Assembly: GCF_014648855.1 (NCBI RefSeq)
Contig: NZ_BMRX01000007.1
Span: forward strand, 186,001 to 250,000
Length of the DNA stretch: 64,000 bases
Direction: 5' to 3'
DNA from: Streptomyces parvulus
Lineage (GTDB): Bacteria > Actinomycetota > Actinomycetes > Streptomycetales > Streptomycetaceae
This document shows positions 8,071 to 19,739 of the stretch, one piece after another (within the stretch, counting starts at the first letter, position 1; each line of letters starts with the position of its first letter). Below the pieces are notes generated by a model. That model saw nothing but the letters and a program-made list of their open reading frames with translations, was not told the DNA's origin and did not search any database. Both the position numbers and the translations under genes were made by a program.

Positions 8071-9276
8071 ATGAGCCGCCTCGCCCAGACCCACGGCCTG
8101 ACGGACGTGCAGACGGAGATCCTCTCCACCGTCCGGGACTTCGTGGACAAGGAGATCATCCCGGTCGCGACGGAGCTGGAGCACCGGGACGAGTACCCGC
8201 AGGACATCGTCGACGGGCTCAAGGAACTCGGCCTGTTCGGGCTGATGATTCCGGAGGAGTACGGGGGCCTGGGCGAGTCGCTCCTCACCTACGCGCTGTG
8301 CGTGGAGGAGATCGCCCGGGGCTGGATGTCGGTGTCCGGCATCATCAACACGCACTTCATCGTGGCGTACATGCTCAAGCAGCACGGCACGCAGGAGCAG
8401 AAGGACCACTTCCTGCCCCGGATGGCCGCGGGCGACATCCGCGGCGCCTTCTCGATGTCCGAGCCGGCGCTCGGTTCCGACGTGTCGGCCATCTCCTCGA
8501 AGGCGGTGCGGGACGGCGACGAGTACGTCCTGAACGGCCAGAAGATGTGGCTCACGAACGGCGGTACGTCGTCTCTGGTGGCCGTTCTCGTGAAAAGTGA
8601 CGAGGGTCACCCCGAGGGCACCGCGGCCCACAAGTCGATGACGACCTTCCTCGTGGAGAAGGAGCCCGGCTTCGGCGAGGTGCGCCCCGGGCTGACCATC
8701 CCCGGCAAGATCGACAAGATGGGCTACAAGGGCGTCGACACGACCGAGCTCATCATGGACGGCCTGCGGGTTCCGGCCGATCGGGTGCTCGGCGGCGTCA
8801 CCGGCCGAGGTTTTTACCAAATGATGGACGGCGTCGAGGTCGGCCGGGTCAATGTGGCGGCCCGTGGCTGCGGCGTCGCTCAGCGTGCCTTCGAACTCGG
8901 TGTCCAGTACGCCCAGCAGCGCCACACTTTCGGCAAGCAGATCGCCCAGCACCAGGCCATTCAGTTCAAGCTGGCCGAGATGGCTACCAAGGTGGAGGCG
9001 GCGCATGCGATGATGGTGAACGCTGCACGCAAAAAGGACTCGGGCGAACGAAACGACCTGGAAGCGGGGATGGCCAAGTACCTCGCCTCCGAGTACTGCA
9101 AAGAGGTCGTGGAGGACGCCTTCCGGATCCACGGCGGATACGGCTTCTCCAAGGAGTACGAGATCGAGCGCCTCTACCGCGAGGCCCCGATGCTCCTGAT
9201 CGGTGAAGGCACCGCCGAGATCCAGAAAATGATCATCGGCCGCCGACTGCTCGAAGAGTATCGATTCCAGGGTTAG
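8071..9276 (+). CDS. Acyl-CoA dehydrogenase (probable methylsuccinyl-CoA dehydrogenase)
   Basis: This 401-residue FAD-dependent acyl-CoA dehydrogenase shows the usual alpha/beta/alpha fold. SEPALGSD marks the FAD/substrate region, and the catalytic Glu is E379 in IGEGTAEIQ. As last gene of the ccr operon it is expected to oxidise methylsuccinyl-CoA to mesaconyl-CoA. The characterised proteobacterial enzyme carries a long N-terminal extension (about 550 residues in total) that is absent here, so substrate is inferred only from the operon. The ATG directly follows the TAG of the hydratase gene, with AGGGGA 5 bases upstream. Several codons near 8800-9060 are less GC-rich than the rest of the operon. 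Confidence 0.9.
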   Translation: MSRLAQTHGLTDVQTEILSTVRDFVDKEIIPVATELEHRDEYPQDIVDGLKELGLFGLMIPEEYGGLGESLLTYALCVEEIARGWMSVSGIINTHFIVAYMLKQHGTQEQKDHFLPRMAAGDIRGAFSMSEPALGSDVSAISSKAVRDGDEYVLNGQKMWLTNGGTSSLVAVLVKSDEGHPEGTAAHKSMTTFLVEKEPGFGEVRPGLTIPGKIDKMGYKGVDTTELIMDGLRVPADRVLGGVTGRGFYQMMDGVEVGRVNVAARGCGVAQRAFELGVQYAQQRHTFGKQIAQHQAIQFKLAEMATKVEAAHAMMVNAARKKDSGERNDLEAGMAKYLASEYCKEVVEDAFRIHGGYGFSKEYEIERLYREAPMLLIGEGTAEIQKMIIGRRLLEEYRFQG

Positions 9277-9285
9277 ATGTCCGGA

Positions 9286-9324
9286 TACGGGGTGTTTTCT
9301 TGGAGAAGAAGGTCACACCCCGTA
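9286..9324. terminator. Perfect inverted repeat after the ccr operon
   Basis: TACGGGGTGT (9286-9295) and ACACCCCGTA (9315-9324) are perfect 10-bp arms. The 19-base loop can pair further (TTCTT with AAGAA around GGAG). It begins 10 bases after the dehydrogenase stop. It may be a terminator or attenuator before psd; no T tract follows. Confidence 0.5.
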
Positions 9325-9382
9325 GGCAGTGTTCGGCCGCCGACTCGGCTTCCTGGCTTACCCAGTTGCGGCTCAAAGCCGC

Positions 9383-9388
9383 TACGAT
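9383..9388 (+). promoter_or_regulatory. Possible -10 of the psd promoter
   Basis: TACGAT at 9383-9388 fits the TANNNT consensus and would give a leader of about 50 bases for psd. No convincing -35 is at 16-18 bases; TTGCGG (9366-9371) is too close. Weak evidence. Confidence 0.3.
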
Positions 9389-9446
9389 CGCCGGAAAGCC
9401 GCCGTCCCCCGTCAGTGTGCGGCATCATCCGCTACGAAGGTCATCC

Positions 9447-10103
9447 ATGCCCCACAGCCAAACCTCTGCACCTCGCGACAGCCTCGCCGGCGTACGCCTC
9501 GCGCGCGGAGCATCGCCGTGGCTTCTGCCGACCGTCGCCACCGCAGCCGTCAGCCTCCTGCGTGCCCGCCGTTCCGGCGCGGCCAAGGCCGTCGCCGTCC
9601 CGGCCACCGCGCTCGCGGCCGGGATGCTGTGGTTCTTCCGCGACCCCGAGCGCGAGATCACCCAGGGCCGGGTCGTCTCGCCCGCCGACGGTGTGGTGCA
9701 GAGCATCATGCCGTGGAAGGACGGCCGCACCCGCGTCGCGATCTTCATGAGCCCGCTCAACGTCCACGTGAACCGCGCCCCGCTGTCGGGCACGGTGACG
9801 TCGGTGGAGCACGTGCCGGGCGGCTTCGTTCCCGCTTTCAACAAGGAGAGCGAGAACAACGAGCGCGTCGTGTGGCACTTCGACACCGAGCTGGGCGACA
9901 TCGAGATGATCCAGATCGCCGGCGCGGTGGCCCGCCGCATCGTCCCGTACGTGCCGCGGGGCACCAAGGTCGAGCAGGGCGACCGGGTCGGTCTGATCCG
10001 CTTCGGCTCGCGTGTCGACCTGTACCTGCCCGAGGGTGTGGAGGTCGACGTCGAAGTGGGTCAGAAGACGGTGGCTGGGGTGACTCGAATTGACCGTGAT
10101 TGA
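9447..10103 (+). CDS. psd: Phosphatidylserine decarboxylase
   Basis: This membrane enzyme converts phosphatidylserine to phosphatidylethanolamine. The 218-residue product belongs to the short, archaeal/actinobacterial class: a hydrophobic N-terminal half (about 27-64) precedes the catalytic core with WFFRDPER, PADG (79-82, triad Asp) and H107. The self-cleavage site is FGS, so cleavage between G187 and S188 would create the pyruvoyl group. ATG 9447 has GAAGG (9436-9440) 6 bases upstream; upstream in-frame extension has no ribosome-binding site. The end overlaps pssA by 14 bases, and the two genes supply consecutive steps of one lipid pathway. Confidence 0.95.
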   Translation: MPHSQTSAPRDSLAGVRLARGASPWLLPTVATAAVSLLRARRSGAAKAVAVPATALAAGMLWFFRDPEREITQGRVVSPADGVVQSIMPWKDGRTRVAIFMSPLNVHVNRAPLSGTVTSVEHVPGGFVPAFNKESENNERVVWHFDTELGDIEMIQIAGAVARRIVPYVPRGTKVEQGDRVGLIRFGSRVDLYLPEGVEVDVEVGQKTVAGVTRIDRD

Positions 10104-10941
10104 TCCGCAGACCCAGGCCGGATGGGTGCCCGAGGCCGACGAGGCGGACGAAGAGGAGGAGATGCCCCTCTCGCTCCGCCTGTCGATAGCGGACACCCTC
10201 ACCCTCGGCAACGCCACGTGCGGGTTCATGGCGGTGTACTTCACCACCACCGGCATCCTCATCCCGCACCTCATGGGCAGCGACGAGTCGGGCATGGCCC
10301 GGCACAGCGCGGCCACCGCGGTCATCCTGATGCTGTGCGCGGCGATCTTCGACCTGTTCGACGGTCTCGTGGCCCGCAAGCTGCGCTCCTCGCCCATGGG
10401 CGCGGAGCTGGACAACCTCTCCGACCTGATCAGCTTCGGGCTGGCGCCGGCGTACTTCGTGCTCGTCTACGGCATGGTCGCGGACGACGCCTACCAGCGC
10501 GTGGCGGCGGTGGGGGCGATCGTGGTGCTGCTGGCGGTGGTGCTGCGGCTCGCGCGGTTCTCCTGCGTCACCGTCAAGGACGGCACCTTCCAGGGCATGC
10601 CGTCGCCGTTCGGTGCGCTGACGGTCGTGTCGATCGTGCTGCTCGAGCTGCCCTTCGTGGCGACGCTGCTGGCGATCATCGGCACGGCGTGGCTGATGGT
10701 CAGCCGCGTCGAGTACCCGAAGCCGCGGGGGCGCCTCGCGGTGGCCATGCTCTCGTGGATCGTGCTCTCCATGGGTCTGCTGGCCGCGTGGGCCTTCGAC
10801 GCGCCGAGCGGGCAGCTGCTGCTCCAGACGGGGTGCGCGCTGCAGCTGGTGATGGGGGCGGTGATCCCGCTGTTCGCGACGGCGCGGCGGGTGAACAACT
10901 TCCGTGACAACCGGCGCGAGGCGCGGGCGGCGCAGCCGTAG
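10090..10941 (+). CDS. pssA: CDP-diacylglycerol-serine O-phosphatidyltransferase
   Basis: This integral membrane enzyme condenses CDP-diacylglycerol with L-serine to phosphatidylserine, the substrate of Psd. The complete CDP-alcohol phosphatidyltransferase motif is visible: D88-x2-D91-G92-x2-A95-R96-x7-G104-x3-D108-x3-D112. The remainder is hydrophobic, with several membrane helices. The chosen start is TTG 10090, with GGGGTGA (10077-10083) 6 bases upstream; GTG 10096 is the alternative but is 12 bases from that site. Either start overlaps psd, suggesting translational coupling. An acidic N-terminal stretch (residues 15-24, mostly Glu/Asp) is unusual but of unknown meaning. Confidence 0.95.
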   Translation: MTVIDPQTQAGWVPEADEADEEEEMPLSLRLSIADTLTLGNATCGFMAVYFTTTGILIPHLMGSDESGMARHSAATAVILMLCAAIFDLFDGLVARKLRSSPMGAELDNLSDLISFGLAPAYFVLVYGMVADDAYQRVAAVGAIVVLLAVVLRLARFSCVTVKDGTFQGMPSPFGALTVVSIVLLELPFVATLLAIIGTAWLMVSRVEYPKPRGRLAVAMLSWIVLSMGLLAAWAFDAPSGQLLLQTGCALQLVMGAVIPLFATARRVNNFRDNRREARAAQP

Positions 10942-10958
10942 CGACGGCGATGTGGAGA

Positions 10959-10994
10959 GGGCCCCGGACCTGATCGGTCCGGGGCCCTTCTTCT
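10959..10994. terminator. Bidirectional terminator between pssA and glycerate kinase
   Basis: Perfect 12-bp arms GGGCCCCGGACC (10959-10970) and GGTCCGGGGCCC (10976-10987), loop TGATC, followed by TTCTTCT. It sits between convergent genes, 17 bases after the pssA stop codon and just before the glycerate kinase stop codon. Confidence 0.88.
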
Positions 10995-10995
10995 G

Positions 10996-12153
10996 TCAGC
11001 TCAGGAAGTCCCTGGCGATGCCCTCCGCCACCGTTTCCAGGATCGGCCCCGCCTCGGCGATGCACTTCTCCACGTCGGGCTCCACGTCCGTCAGCGGATA
11101 GGCGCGGCGGATCCCCGCCCGCCCCAGCGCGTCCGCCGGCAGCGCCAGCCGCCCGCACACCGCGACGACCTCCTTGCCCGCCGCCCGCGCCGCCGCCGCG
11201 ACGCCGGCCGGTGCCTTGCCGTGCAGGGTCTGCTCGTCCAGCGAGCCCTCCCCCGTGACGACCAGACCGGCCCGCTCCAGCGCCGGCGCGAAGCCCAGCA
11301 CGTCCAGCATCACCTCGATGCCGGGCCGGAACCGCGCCCCGAGCAGCAGCGCGCCGTACCCGATGCCGCCGGCCGCTCCGGCGCCCGGCGAGGCCGCGTA
11401 CTCGGCGGCCCGCGCGCCGACGGACTCCGTGCCCGCCAGTACTTCCGCGAAGTGGGCGAGGGCCGCGTCCAGGGCCGCCACGTCGTCCGGCGAGGCGCCC
11501 TTCTGCGGGCCGTAGACCGCCGGCGCGCCCTTCGGGCCGGTCAGCGGGTTGTCGACGTCACTCGCGAGCACCAGCTCGACCTCCGCGAGGCGCGGGTCCA
11601 GGCCGGACAGGTCGGCCGAGGCCAGCGCGGCGAGGCCGCCCCCGCCCGGCGCGACCGGCTCGCCGTCCGCGTCCAGGAACCGCGCGCCGAGCGCGGCCAG
11701 CATCCCGGCGCCACCGTCGGTGGTGGCGCTGCCGCCGACCCCGAACACGATCGACCGGGCCCCCGCGTCCAGCGCGGCCCGCAGCAGCTCGCCCGAGCCG
11801 TAAGTCGAGGCGGTCAGCGGCGCGAGGACGCCCTCGGGCAGCCGCTGCAGGCCGCTGGCCTCGGCCATCTCCACCACGGCGGTGTCCCCGCGCAGCGCGT
11901 ACGCCGCGGTCACCTGGTCGCCCAGCGGCCCGGCGACCCGCACCTCGCGGCGCTCGAACCCGGCCGCGACCGCGGCGGCCACGGTGCCGTCGCCGCCGTC
12001 GGCGACGGGCAGCGCCTCGACCACGACGTCGGGCACGACACGGCGCAGCCCGGCCGTCACGCGCTCGGCGACCTCCACGGCCGTCAGCGACCCCTTGAAC
12101 TTGTCCGCGGCGACGAGCACCCGGCGGGCCCCGTCCACAGCAGCGTCAGCCAC
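10996..12153 (-). CDS. Glycerate kinase (GarK/GlxK type)
   Basis: This enzyme phosphorylates D-glycerate with ATP, feeding glyoxylate- and glycerate-derived carbon into glycolysis. The 385-residue product has the family N-terminus (VLVAADKFKGSLTA), an IVFGVGGSATTDGGAGM glycine-rich segment and VVTGEGSLDEQT near the C-terminal third, all typical of type-1 glycerate kinases. GTG 12153 was chosen because GGGGAG lies 6 bases upstream; longer in-frame readings lack any ribosome-binding site and run into the divergent NUDIX gene. It is monocistronic. A link to glyoxylate released by the ethylmalonyl-CoA pathway is possible but only inferred. Confidence 0.92.
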   Translation of the reverse strand: MADAAVDGARRVLVAADKFKGSLTAVEVAERVTAGLRRVVPDVVVEALPVADGGDGTVAAAVAAGFERREVRVAGPLGDQVTAAYALRGDTAVVEMAEASGLQRLPEGVLAPLTASTYGSGELLRAALDAGARSIVFGVGGSATTDGGAGMLAALGARFLDADGEPVAPGGGGLAALASADLSGLDPRLAEVELVLASDVDNPLTGPKGAPAVYGPQKGASPDDVAALDAALAHFAEVLAGTESVGARAAEYAASPGAGAAGGIGYGALLLGARFRPGIEVMLDVLGFAPALERAGLVVTGEGSLDEQTLHGKAPAGVAAAARAAGKEVVAVCGRLALPADALGRAGIRRAYPLTDVEPDVEKCIAEAGPILETVAEGIARDFLS

Positions 12154-12291
12154 CTTGATCTCCCCTTGCTCTCCGAGCCTTGCGCACGTCAAGGCAGTCG
12201 CGCCGCTGCGACCATAACCGGAGGACACCCGCCTAGTCATGCCCTGCCCGCACCCTGGAACGGCCTCGGCGGGGACGGGCCCCGCTCTCGC

Positions 12292-12303
12292 TACGCTTTC
12301 GGG
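12292..12303 (+). promoter_or_regulatory. Leaderless promoter -10 for the NUDIX gene
   Basis: TACGCT (12292-12297), then 6 bases, then ATG 12304, with no Shine-Dalgarno sequence. This places the transcript start at or beside the start codon. No clear -35. Confidence 0.55.
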
Positions 12304-12798
12304 ATGACCACTCCTGACTACGCCACGTACATCGCCGGCCTCCCCCGTGTCCTCGCCGGCGCCGCCGCGCTCTTCCGGGACGCCGGGGGCCGGGTGCTGC
12401 TCGTCGAGCCGAACTACCGCGAGGGGTGGGCGCTGCCCGGCGGGACGATCGAGTCCGACGACGGGGAGACCCCGCGGCAGGGCGCGCGGCGCGAGACCCT
12501 GGAGGAGATCGGTCTGGACGTCCCGCTGGGACGGCTGCTGGCGGTGGACTGGGTGGCCGGCACGGGCCGGCCGCCGATCGTGGCGTACCTGTACGACGGC
12601 GGCGTGCTCTCCGAGGAGGAGCTGAAGGCGATCAGGCTCCAGGAGGAGGAACTGCTGTCGTGGCGGCTGGTGCCGCGCTGCGAACTCGGCACCCACCTGC
12701 TCGGGTCGCTGCACGGCCGGGTGCTGGCCGCGCTGGACGTACTGGCGGACGGAGCGGGCCCGGCGGAGCTGGAGAACGGCGTCCGGGTCGGCCGATAA
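12304..12798 (+). CDS. NUDIX hydrolase
   Basis: This 164-residue Mg-dependent nucleoside-diphosphate hydrolase has an unknown substrate. The NUDIX box is visible at about residues 44-70 (PGGTIESDDGETPRQGARRE, then TLEEIGL) with the catalytic REx2EE core intact. The loop between the first Gly and the first Glu is two residues longer than the classic G-x5-E spacing. The start is supported by a leaderless promoter. It lies directly upstream of a sirtuin gene that has its own promoter; a role in NAD or ADP-ribose metabolism would fit that neighbour but is not shown by sequence. Confidence 0.93.
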   Translation: MTTPDYATYIAGLPRVLAGAAALFRDAGGRVLLVEPNYREGWALPGGTIESDDGETPRQGARRETLEEIGLDVPLGRLLAVDWVAGTGRPPIVAYLYDGGVLSEEELKAIRLQEEELLSWRLVPRCELGTHLLGSLHGRVLAALDVLADGAGPAELENGVRVGR

Positions 12799-12826
12799 CC
12801 GTTCGCCGGCCCCGCCCCCGCCGCCC

Positions 12827-12839
12827 TACCCTCGACCGC
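12827..12839 (+). promoter_or_regulatory. Leaderless promoter -10 for the sirtuin gene
   Basis: TACCCT (12827-12832), then 7 bases, then ATG 12840, with no ribosome-binding site in the 41-base gap from the NUDIX gene. Independent leaderless expression is likely. Confidence 0.55.
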
Positions 12840-13565
12840 ATGTCCAGCAAGCCGCTCGTCGCCATCCTCAGCGGGGCCGGTGTCTCCACCGACTCGGGCA
12901 TCCCGGACTACCGCGGCCCCAACGGGCTGTGGCGGCGGGACCCGGAGGCCGAGAAGCTCGTCACGTACGAGTACTACATGGGCGATCCGGAGATCCGCCG
13001 CCGCTCCTGGCTGATGCGGCGGGCGAACCGGACGCTGGGCGCCGAGCCGAACGCGGCGCACCGGGCGGTCGCCGAGCTGGAGCGTTCGGGGGTCCCGGTC
13101 CGCGTGATCACGCAGAACGTGGACGGCCTGCACCAGCGCGCCGGGCTCTCCCCCCGCAAGGTCCTCGAACTGCACGGCACCGCGCTGAGCTACGTGTGCA
13201 CCGGCTGCCGGGTCCGCGGCCCGATGGCGGACGCTCTCGCCCGGGTCGACGCCGGTGAGGACGACCCGCCGTGTCTGGAGTGCGGCTCCGTCCTGAAGCC
13301 GGCGACCGTGATGTTCGGCGAGCGCCTCGACCCGGTCGTGATGGGTGAGGCGCTCGCCGTCAGCAAGGCCTGCCAGGTGTTCGTCGCCGTCGGCACCAGC
13401 CTCCAGGTGCAGCCCGCCGCGGGCCTGGCCGGGGTGGCCGCCGACCACGGCGCCCGGCTGGTCGTCGTCAACGCGGAGCCGACGCCGTACGACGACCTGG
13501 CCGACGAGGTGATCCGCGAACCGATCGGCACGGCCCTGCCCCAGCTGCTGCGCGGGCTGGGCTAG
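12840..13565 (+). CDS. NAD-dependent protein deacylase (sirtuin)
   Basis: This Sir2-family enzyme removes acyl groups from lysines, consuming NAD and releasing O-acyl-ADP-ribose. The 241-residue product shows [15 protein letters not shown] (12-26), TQNVDGLH (91-98), catalytic H112 in LHGT, and a four-Cys zinc site (C120, C123, C145, C148). All key residues are present. The start is defined by a leaderless promoter. Its end overlaps the convergent ogt gene by 4 bases (13562-13565). A macrodomain protein able in principle to process O-acetyl-ADP-ribose is encoded elsewhere in the window (26725-27234). Confidence 0.96.
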   Translation: MSSKPLVAILSGAGVSTDSGIPDYRGPNGLWRRDPEAEKLVTYEYYMGDPEIRRRSWLMRRANRTLGAEPNAAHRAVAELERSGVPVRVITQNVDGLHQRAGLSPRKVLELHGTALSYVCTGCRVRGPMADALARVDAGEDDPPCLECGSVLKPATVMFGERLDPVVMGEALAVSKACQVFVAVGTSLQVQPAAGLAGVAADHGARLVVVNAEPTPYDDLADEVIREPIGTALPQLLRGLG

Positions 13566-14056
13566 AACAGCGGCGCCGGGGCCGGGACGCCCCGCTCGAA
13601 GTCCAGCAGCCGGCGCTTGCGGTCCAGGCCGCCGCCGTAGCCGGTGAGGGAGCCGCCGGCGCCGATGACGCGGTGGCAGGGGACGATGATGCCGATCGGG
13701 TTGCGGCCGTTGGCGAGGCCCACGGCGCGGGAGGCGGCCGGGTTGCCGAGGGCGTCGGCGAGTTCGCCGTAGGTCCTGGTCTCGCCGTACGGGATGGAGC
13801 GGAGGCGGTCCCATACCGTGCGCTGGAACGGGGTGCCGTTCAGCCGCAGGTCGAGGGTGAAGTCGGTCAGCCTGCCCTCGAAGTACGCGGTCAGTTCCTC
13901 CTCCGCCTGCGCGAACGGCGCGTCGTCGGGTGTTCCGAAGGTCTCCTCCGGCGGGCGGTGGCGCTGGTCGGTCATGTAGAGGCCGCACAGGACGCCGTCC
14001 TCGGCGACCAGGGTGAGCGGGCCGTAGGGGCTGTCGGTCACGGTGTGCTGTTTCAT
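13562..14056 (-). CDS. ogt: Methylated-DNA-protein-cysteine methyltransferase
   Basis: This suicide DNA-repair protein transfers methyl groups from O6-methylguanine to its own cysteine. The 164-residue product has the active-site motif PCHRV (IIVPCHRVIG) and the upstream recognition-helix region ending RAVGLANGRNP. The family length is normal. ATG 14056 has GAGGAG 5 bases upstream. It starts 19 bases after the Ada/AlkA stop codon, so the two probably form one alkylation-response operon, with this protein reading O6-lesions and the upstream fusion handling methylphosphotriesters and N-alkyl bases. Confidence 0.96.
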   Translation of the reverse strand: MKQHTVTDSPYGPLTLVAEDGVLCGLYMTDQRHRPPEETFGTPDDAPFAQAEEELTAYFEGRLTDFTLDLRLNGTPFQRTVWDRLRSIPYGETRTYGELADALGNPAASRAVGLANGRNPIGIIVPCHRVIGAGGSLTGYGGGLDRKRRLLDFERGVPAPAPLF

Positions 14057-14075
14057 GGGGGCTCCTCGGCCCGGT

Positions 14076-15560
14076 TCAGGCGGGCAGGAAGTTGATCGGG
14101 TGGCTGTCGGTCGCCCACAGGTACTGGACGGCGTACGCCCGCCAGGGGCGCCAGGCCGCGGCGCGGGCGGTGAGCGCGGCCGGGGTGGAGGGCAGGCCCA
14201 GGTCCCCGGCGGCCCGGCGGACGCCGAGGTCGGTGGGGAGGAAGGCGTCGGGGTCGCCGAGGGCGCGCATCGCGATGACGTCGGCGGTCCAGGGGCCGAA
14301 GCCGGGCAGCGCCAGGAGGCGGGCGCGGGTGTCGGCCCAGTCGCACTCGACGCCCAGGTTCACCGAGCCGTCGGCGAGGCGGGCGACCAGGGTGGTGAGG
14401 GTCGCGCGGCGGGTCCGGGGCATCGCCAGGGTCTGCGGGTCCACCGCCGCCAGCGCGGCCGTCGACGGGAAGAGGTGGGTCAGGCCGCCCTCCGGGTCGT
14501 CGACCGGGTCGCCGTGGGCCGTGACCAGGCGGGCGGCGTGGGTGCGGGCGGCGGCGGTGGAGACCTGCTGGCCGAGGACGGCCCGGACCGCGAACTCGGC
14601 CTCGTCCACCGTGCGCGGGACGCGCCGGCCGGGTGCCTTGTCGACCAGCGGCGCGAGCAGCGGGTCGGCGCGCAGCTGGTCGTCGACGGCGACCGGGTCG
14701 GCGTCCAGGTCGAGCAGCCGGCGGCAGCGGCTGATCGCGACGGTCAGGTCGCGCGGGTCGCCGAGGGTGAGGCGGCAGGCGATGTGGTCGGGGCCGGGGG
14801 TGAGGGCCACGGTGCCGTGAGCGTGCGGGAGGCGCAGGGTGCGGCGGTAGGCGCCGTCCCGCCACTCCTCGACGCCGGGTACGGCGGTGGCGGCGAGGTG
14901 GCCGAAGAGGTTGTCGGGGTTGAGGGGGGTGCGGAAGGGGAGGCGCAGAGAGAGGGTGCCGGGGGTGGAGCCGGCGACGCGGTGCTGCGGGGCGCGGGTG
15001 CGCAGTTCGCTCGGGGAGAGGGCGAAGACCTCGCGGACGGTGTCGTTGAAGGCGCGGACGGAGGCGAAGCCGGCCGCGAAGGCGACGTCCGCCATGGGCA
15101 GCGGGGTGGTCTCGATGAGGACGCGGGCGGTCTGGGCGCGCTGCGCGCGGGCGAGGGCGAGCGGGCCCGCGCCCAGCTCGGCGAGGAGCTGGCGTTCGAC
15201 CTGCCGGGCGCTGTAGCCGAGGCGGGCGGCGAGGCCGGGCACGCCCTCGCGGTCCACGACGCCGTCGGCGATGAGCCGCATGGCGCGGGCGGTGAGGTCG
15301 GCCCGCCGGTTCCACTCCGGGGAGCCGGGGCTGGTGTCGGGGCGGCAGCGTTTGCAGGCCCGGAATCCGGCCTGCTGGCAGGCGGCCGCGCTCGGGTAGA
15401 AGGTCATGTTCTCGGACTTGGGCGGCACCACGGGACAGCTGGGCCGGCAGTAGATGCGGGTGGTCAGGACGGCGGTGAAGAACCAGCCGTCGAACCGCGC
15501 GTCCTTCGACCGGACGGCGCGCACGCAGCGCTCGGTGTCGGTGTGCATTCCCGTCTGCAT
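14076..15560 (-). CDS. Ada-type regulator fused to AlkA DNA glycosylase
   Basis: This 494-residue protein combines alkylation sensing with base-excision repair. An N-terminal Ada metal-binding domain carries C38, C42, C69 and C72, the same positions as the E. coli Ada zinc site whose first Cys accepts methyl from phosphotriesters. An AraC-type helix-turn-helix (about 85-195) follows, then an AlkA N-terminal domain (about 205-320) and a HhH-GPD glycosylase. The glycosylase has LPGFGPWTADV and the catalytic Asp in FLPTDLG near 440. The start is ATG 15560 (or ATG 15548, four codons later); no clear ribosome-binding site precedes either, though CATGCT 6 bases upstream could support a leaderless transcript. 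It probably activates its own operon with ogt. Confidence 0.93.
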   Translation of the reverse strand: MQTGMHTDTERCVRAVRSKDARFDGWFFTAVLTTRIYCRPSCPVVPPKSENMTFYPSAAACQQAGFRACKRCRPDTSPGSPEWNRRADLTARAMRLIADGVVDREGVPGLAARLGYSARQVERQLLAELGAGPLALARAQRAQTARVLIETTPLPMADVAFAAGFASVRAFNDTVREVFALSPSELRTRAPQHRVAGSTPGTLSLRLPFRTPLNPDNLFGHLAATAVPGVEEWRDGAYRRTLRLPHAHGTVALTPGPDHIACRLTLGDPRDLTVAISRCRRLLDLDADPVAVDDQLRADPLLAPLVDKAPGRRVPRTVDEAEFAVRAVLGQQVSTAAARTHAARLVTAHGDPVDDPEGGLTHLFPSTAALAAVDPQTLAMPRTRRATLTTLVARLADGSVNLGVECDWADTRARLLALPGFGPWTADVIAMRALGDPDAFLPTDLGVRRAAGDLGLPSTPAALTARAAAWRPWRAYAVQYLWATDSHPINFLPA

Positions 15561-15682
15561 GGGTCCAGCATGGTGCACCGACGGGGCCCGGGCTGGCGGG
15601 AATCCGACATGGAGGTTTCCCGGACTGGGCGCCGGCGTACCGGTACCCGCGTCCGGGAGACTTCCTGCCGTCCCGCGGGGGG

Positions 15683-19702
<4,020 letters not shown>

Positions 19703-19710
19703 TCATGGTC

Positions 19711-19739
19711 ACCCTAGGACCCGAACACAACCGAATCAA
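19711..19739 (-). promoter_or_regulatory. Promoter of the beta-galactosidase gene
   Basis: On the minus strand TTGATT (19739-19734), a 17-base spacer and TAGGGT (19716-19711) form a strong primary-sigma promoter about 110 bases upstream of ATG 19597. The -35 overlaps the stop codon of the upstream ABC ATPase gene. Confidence 0.65.
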
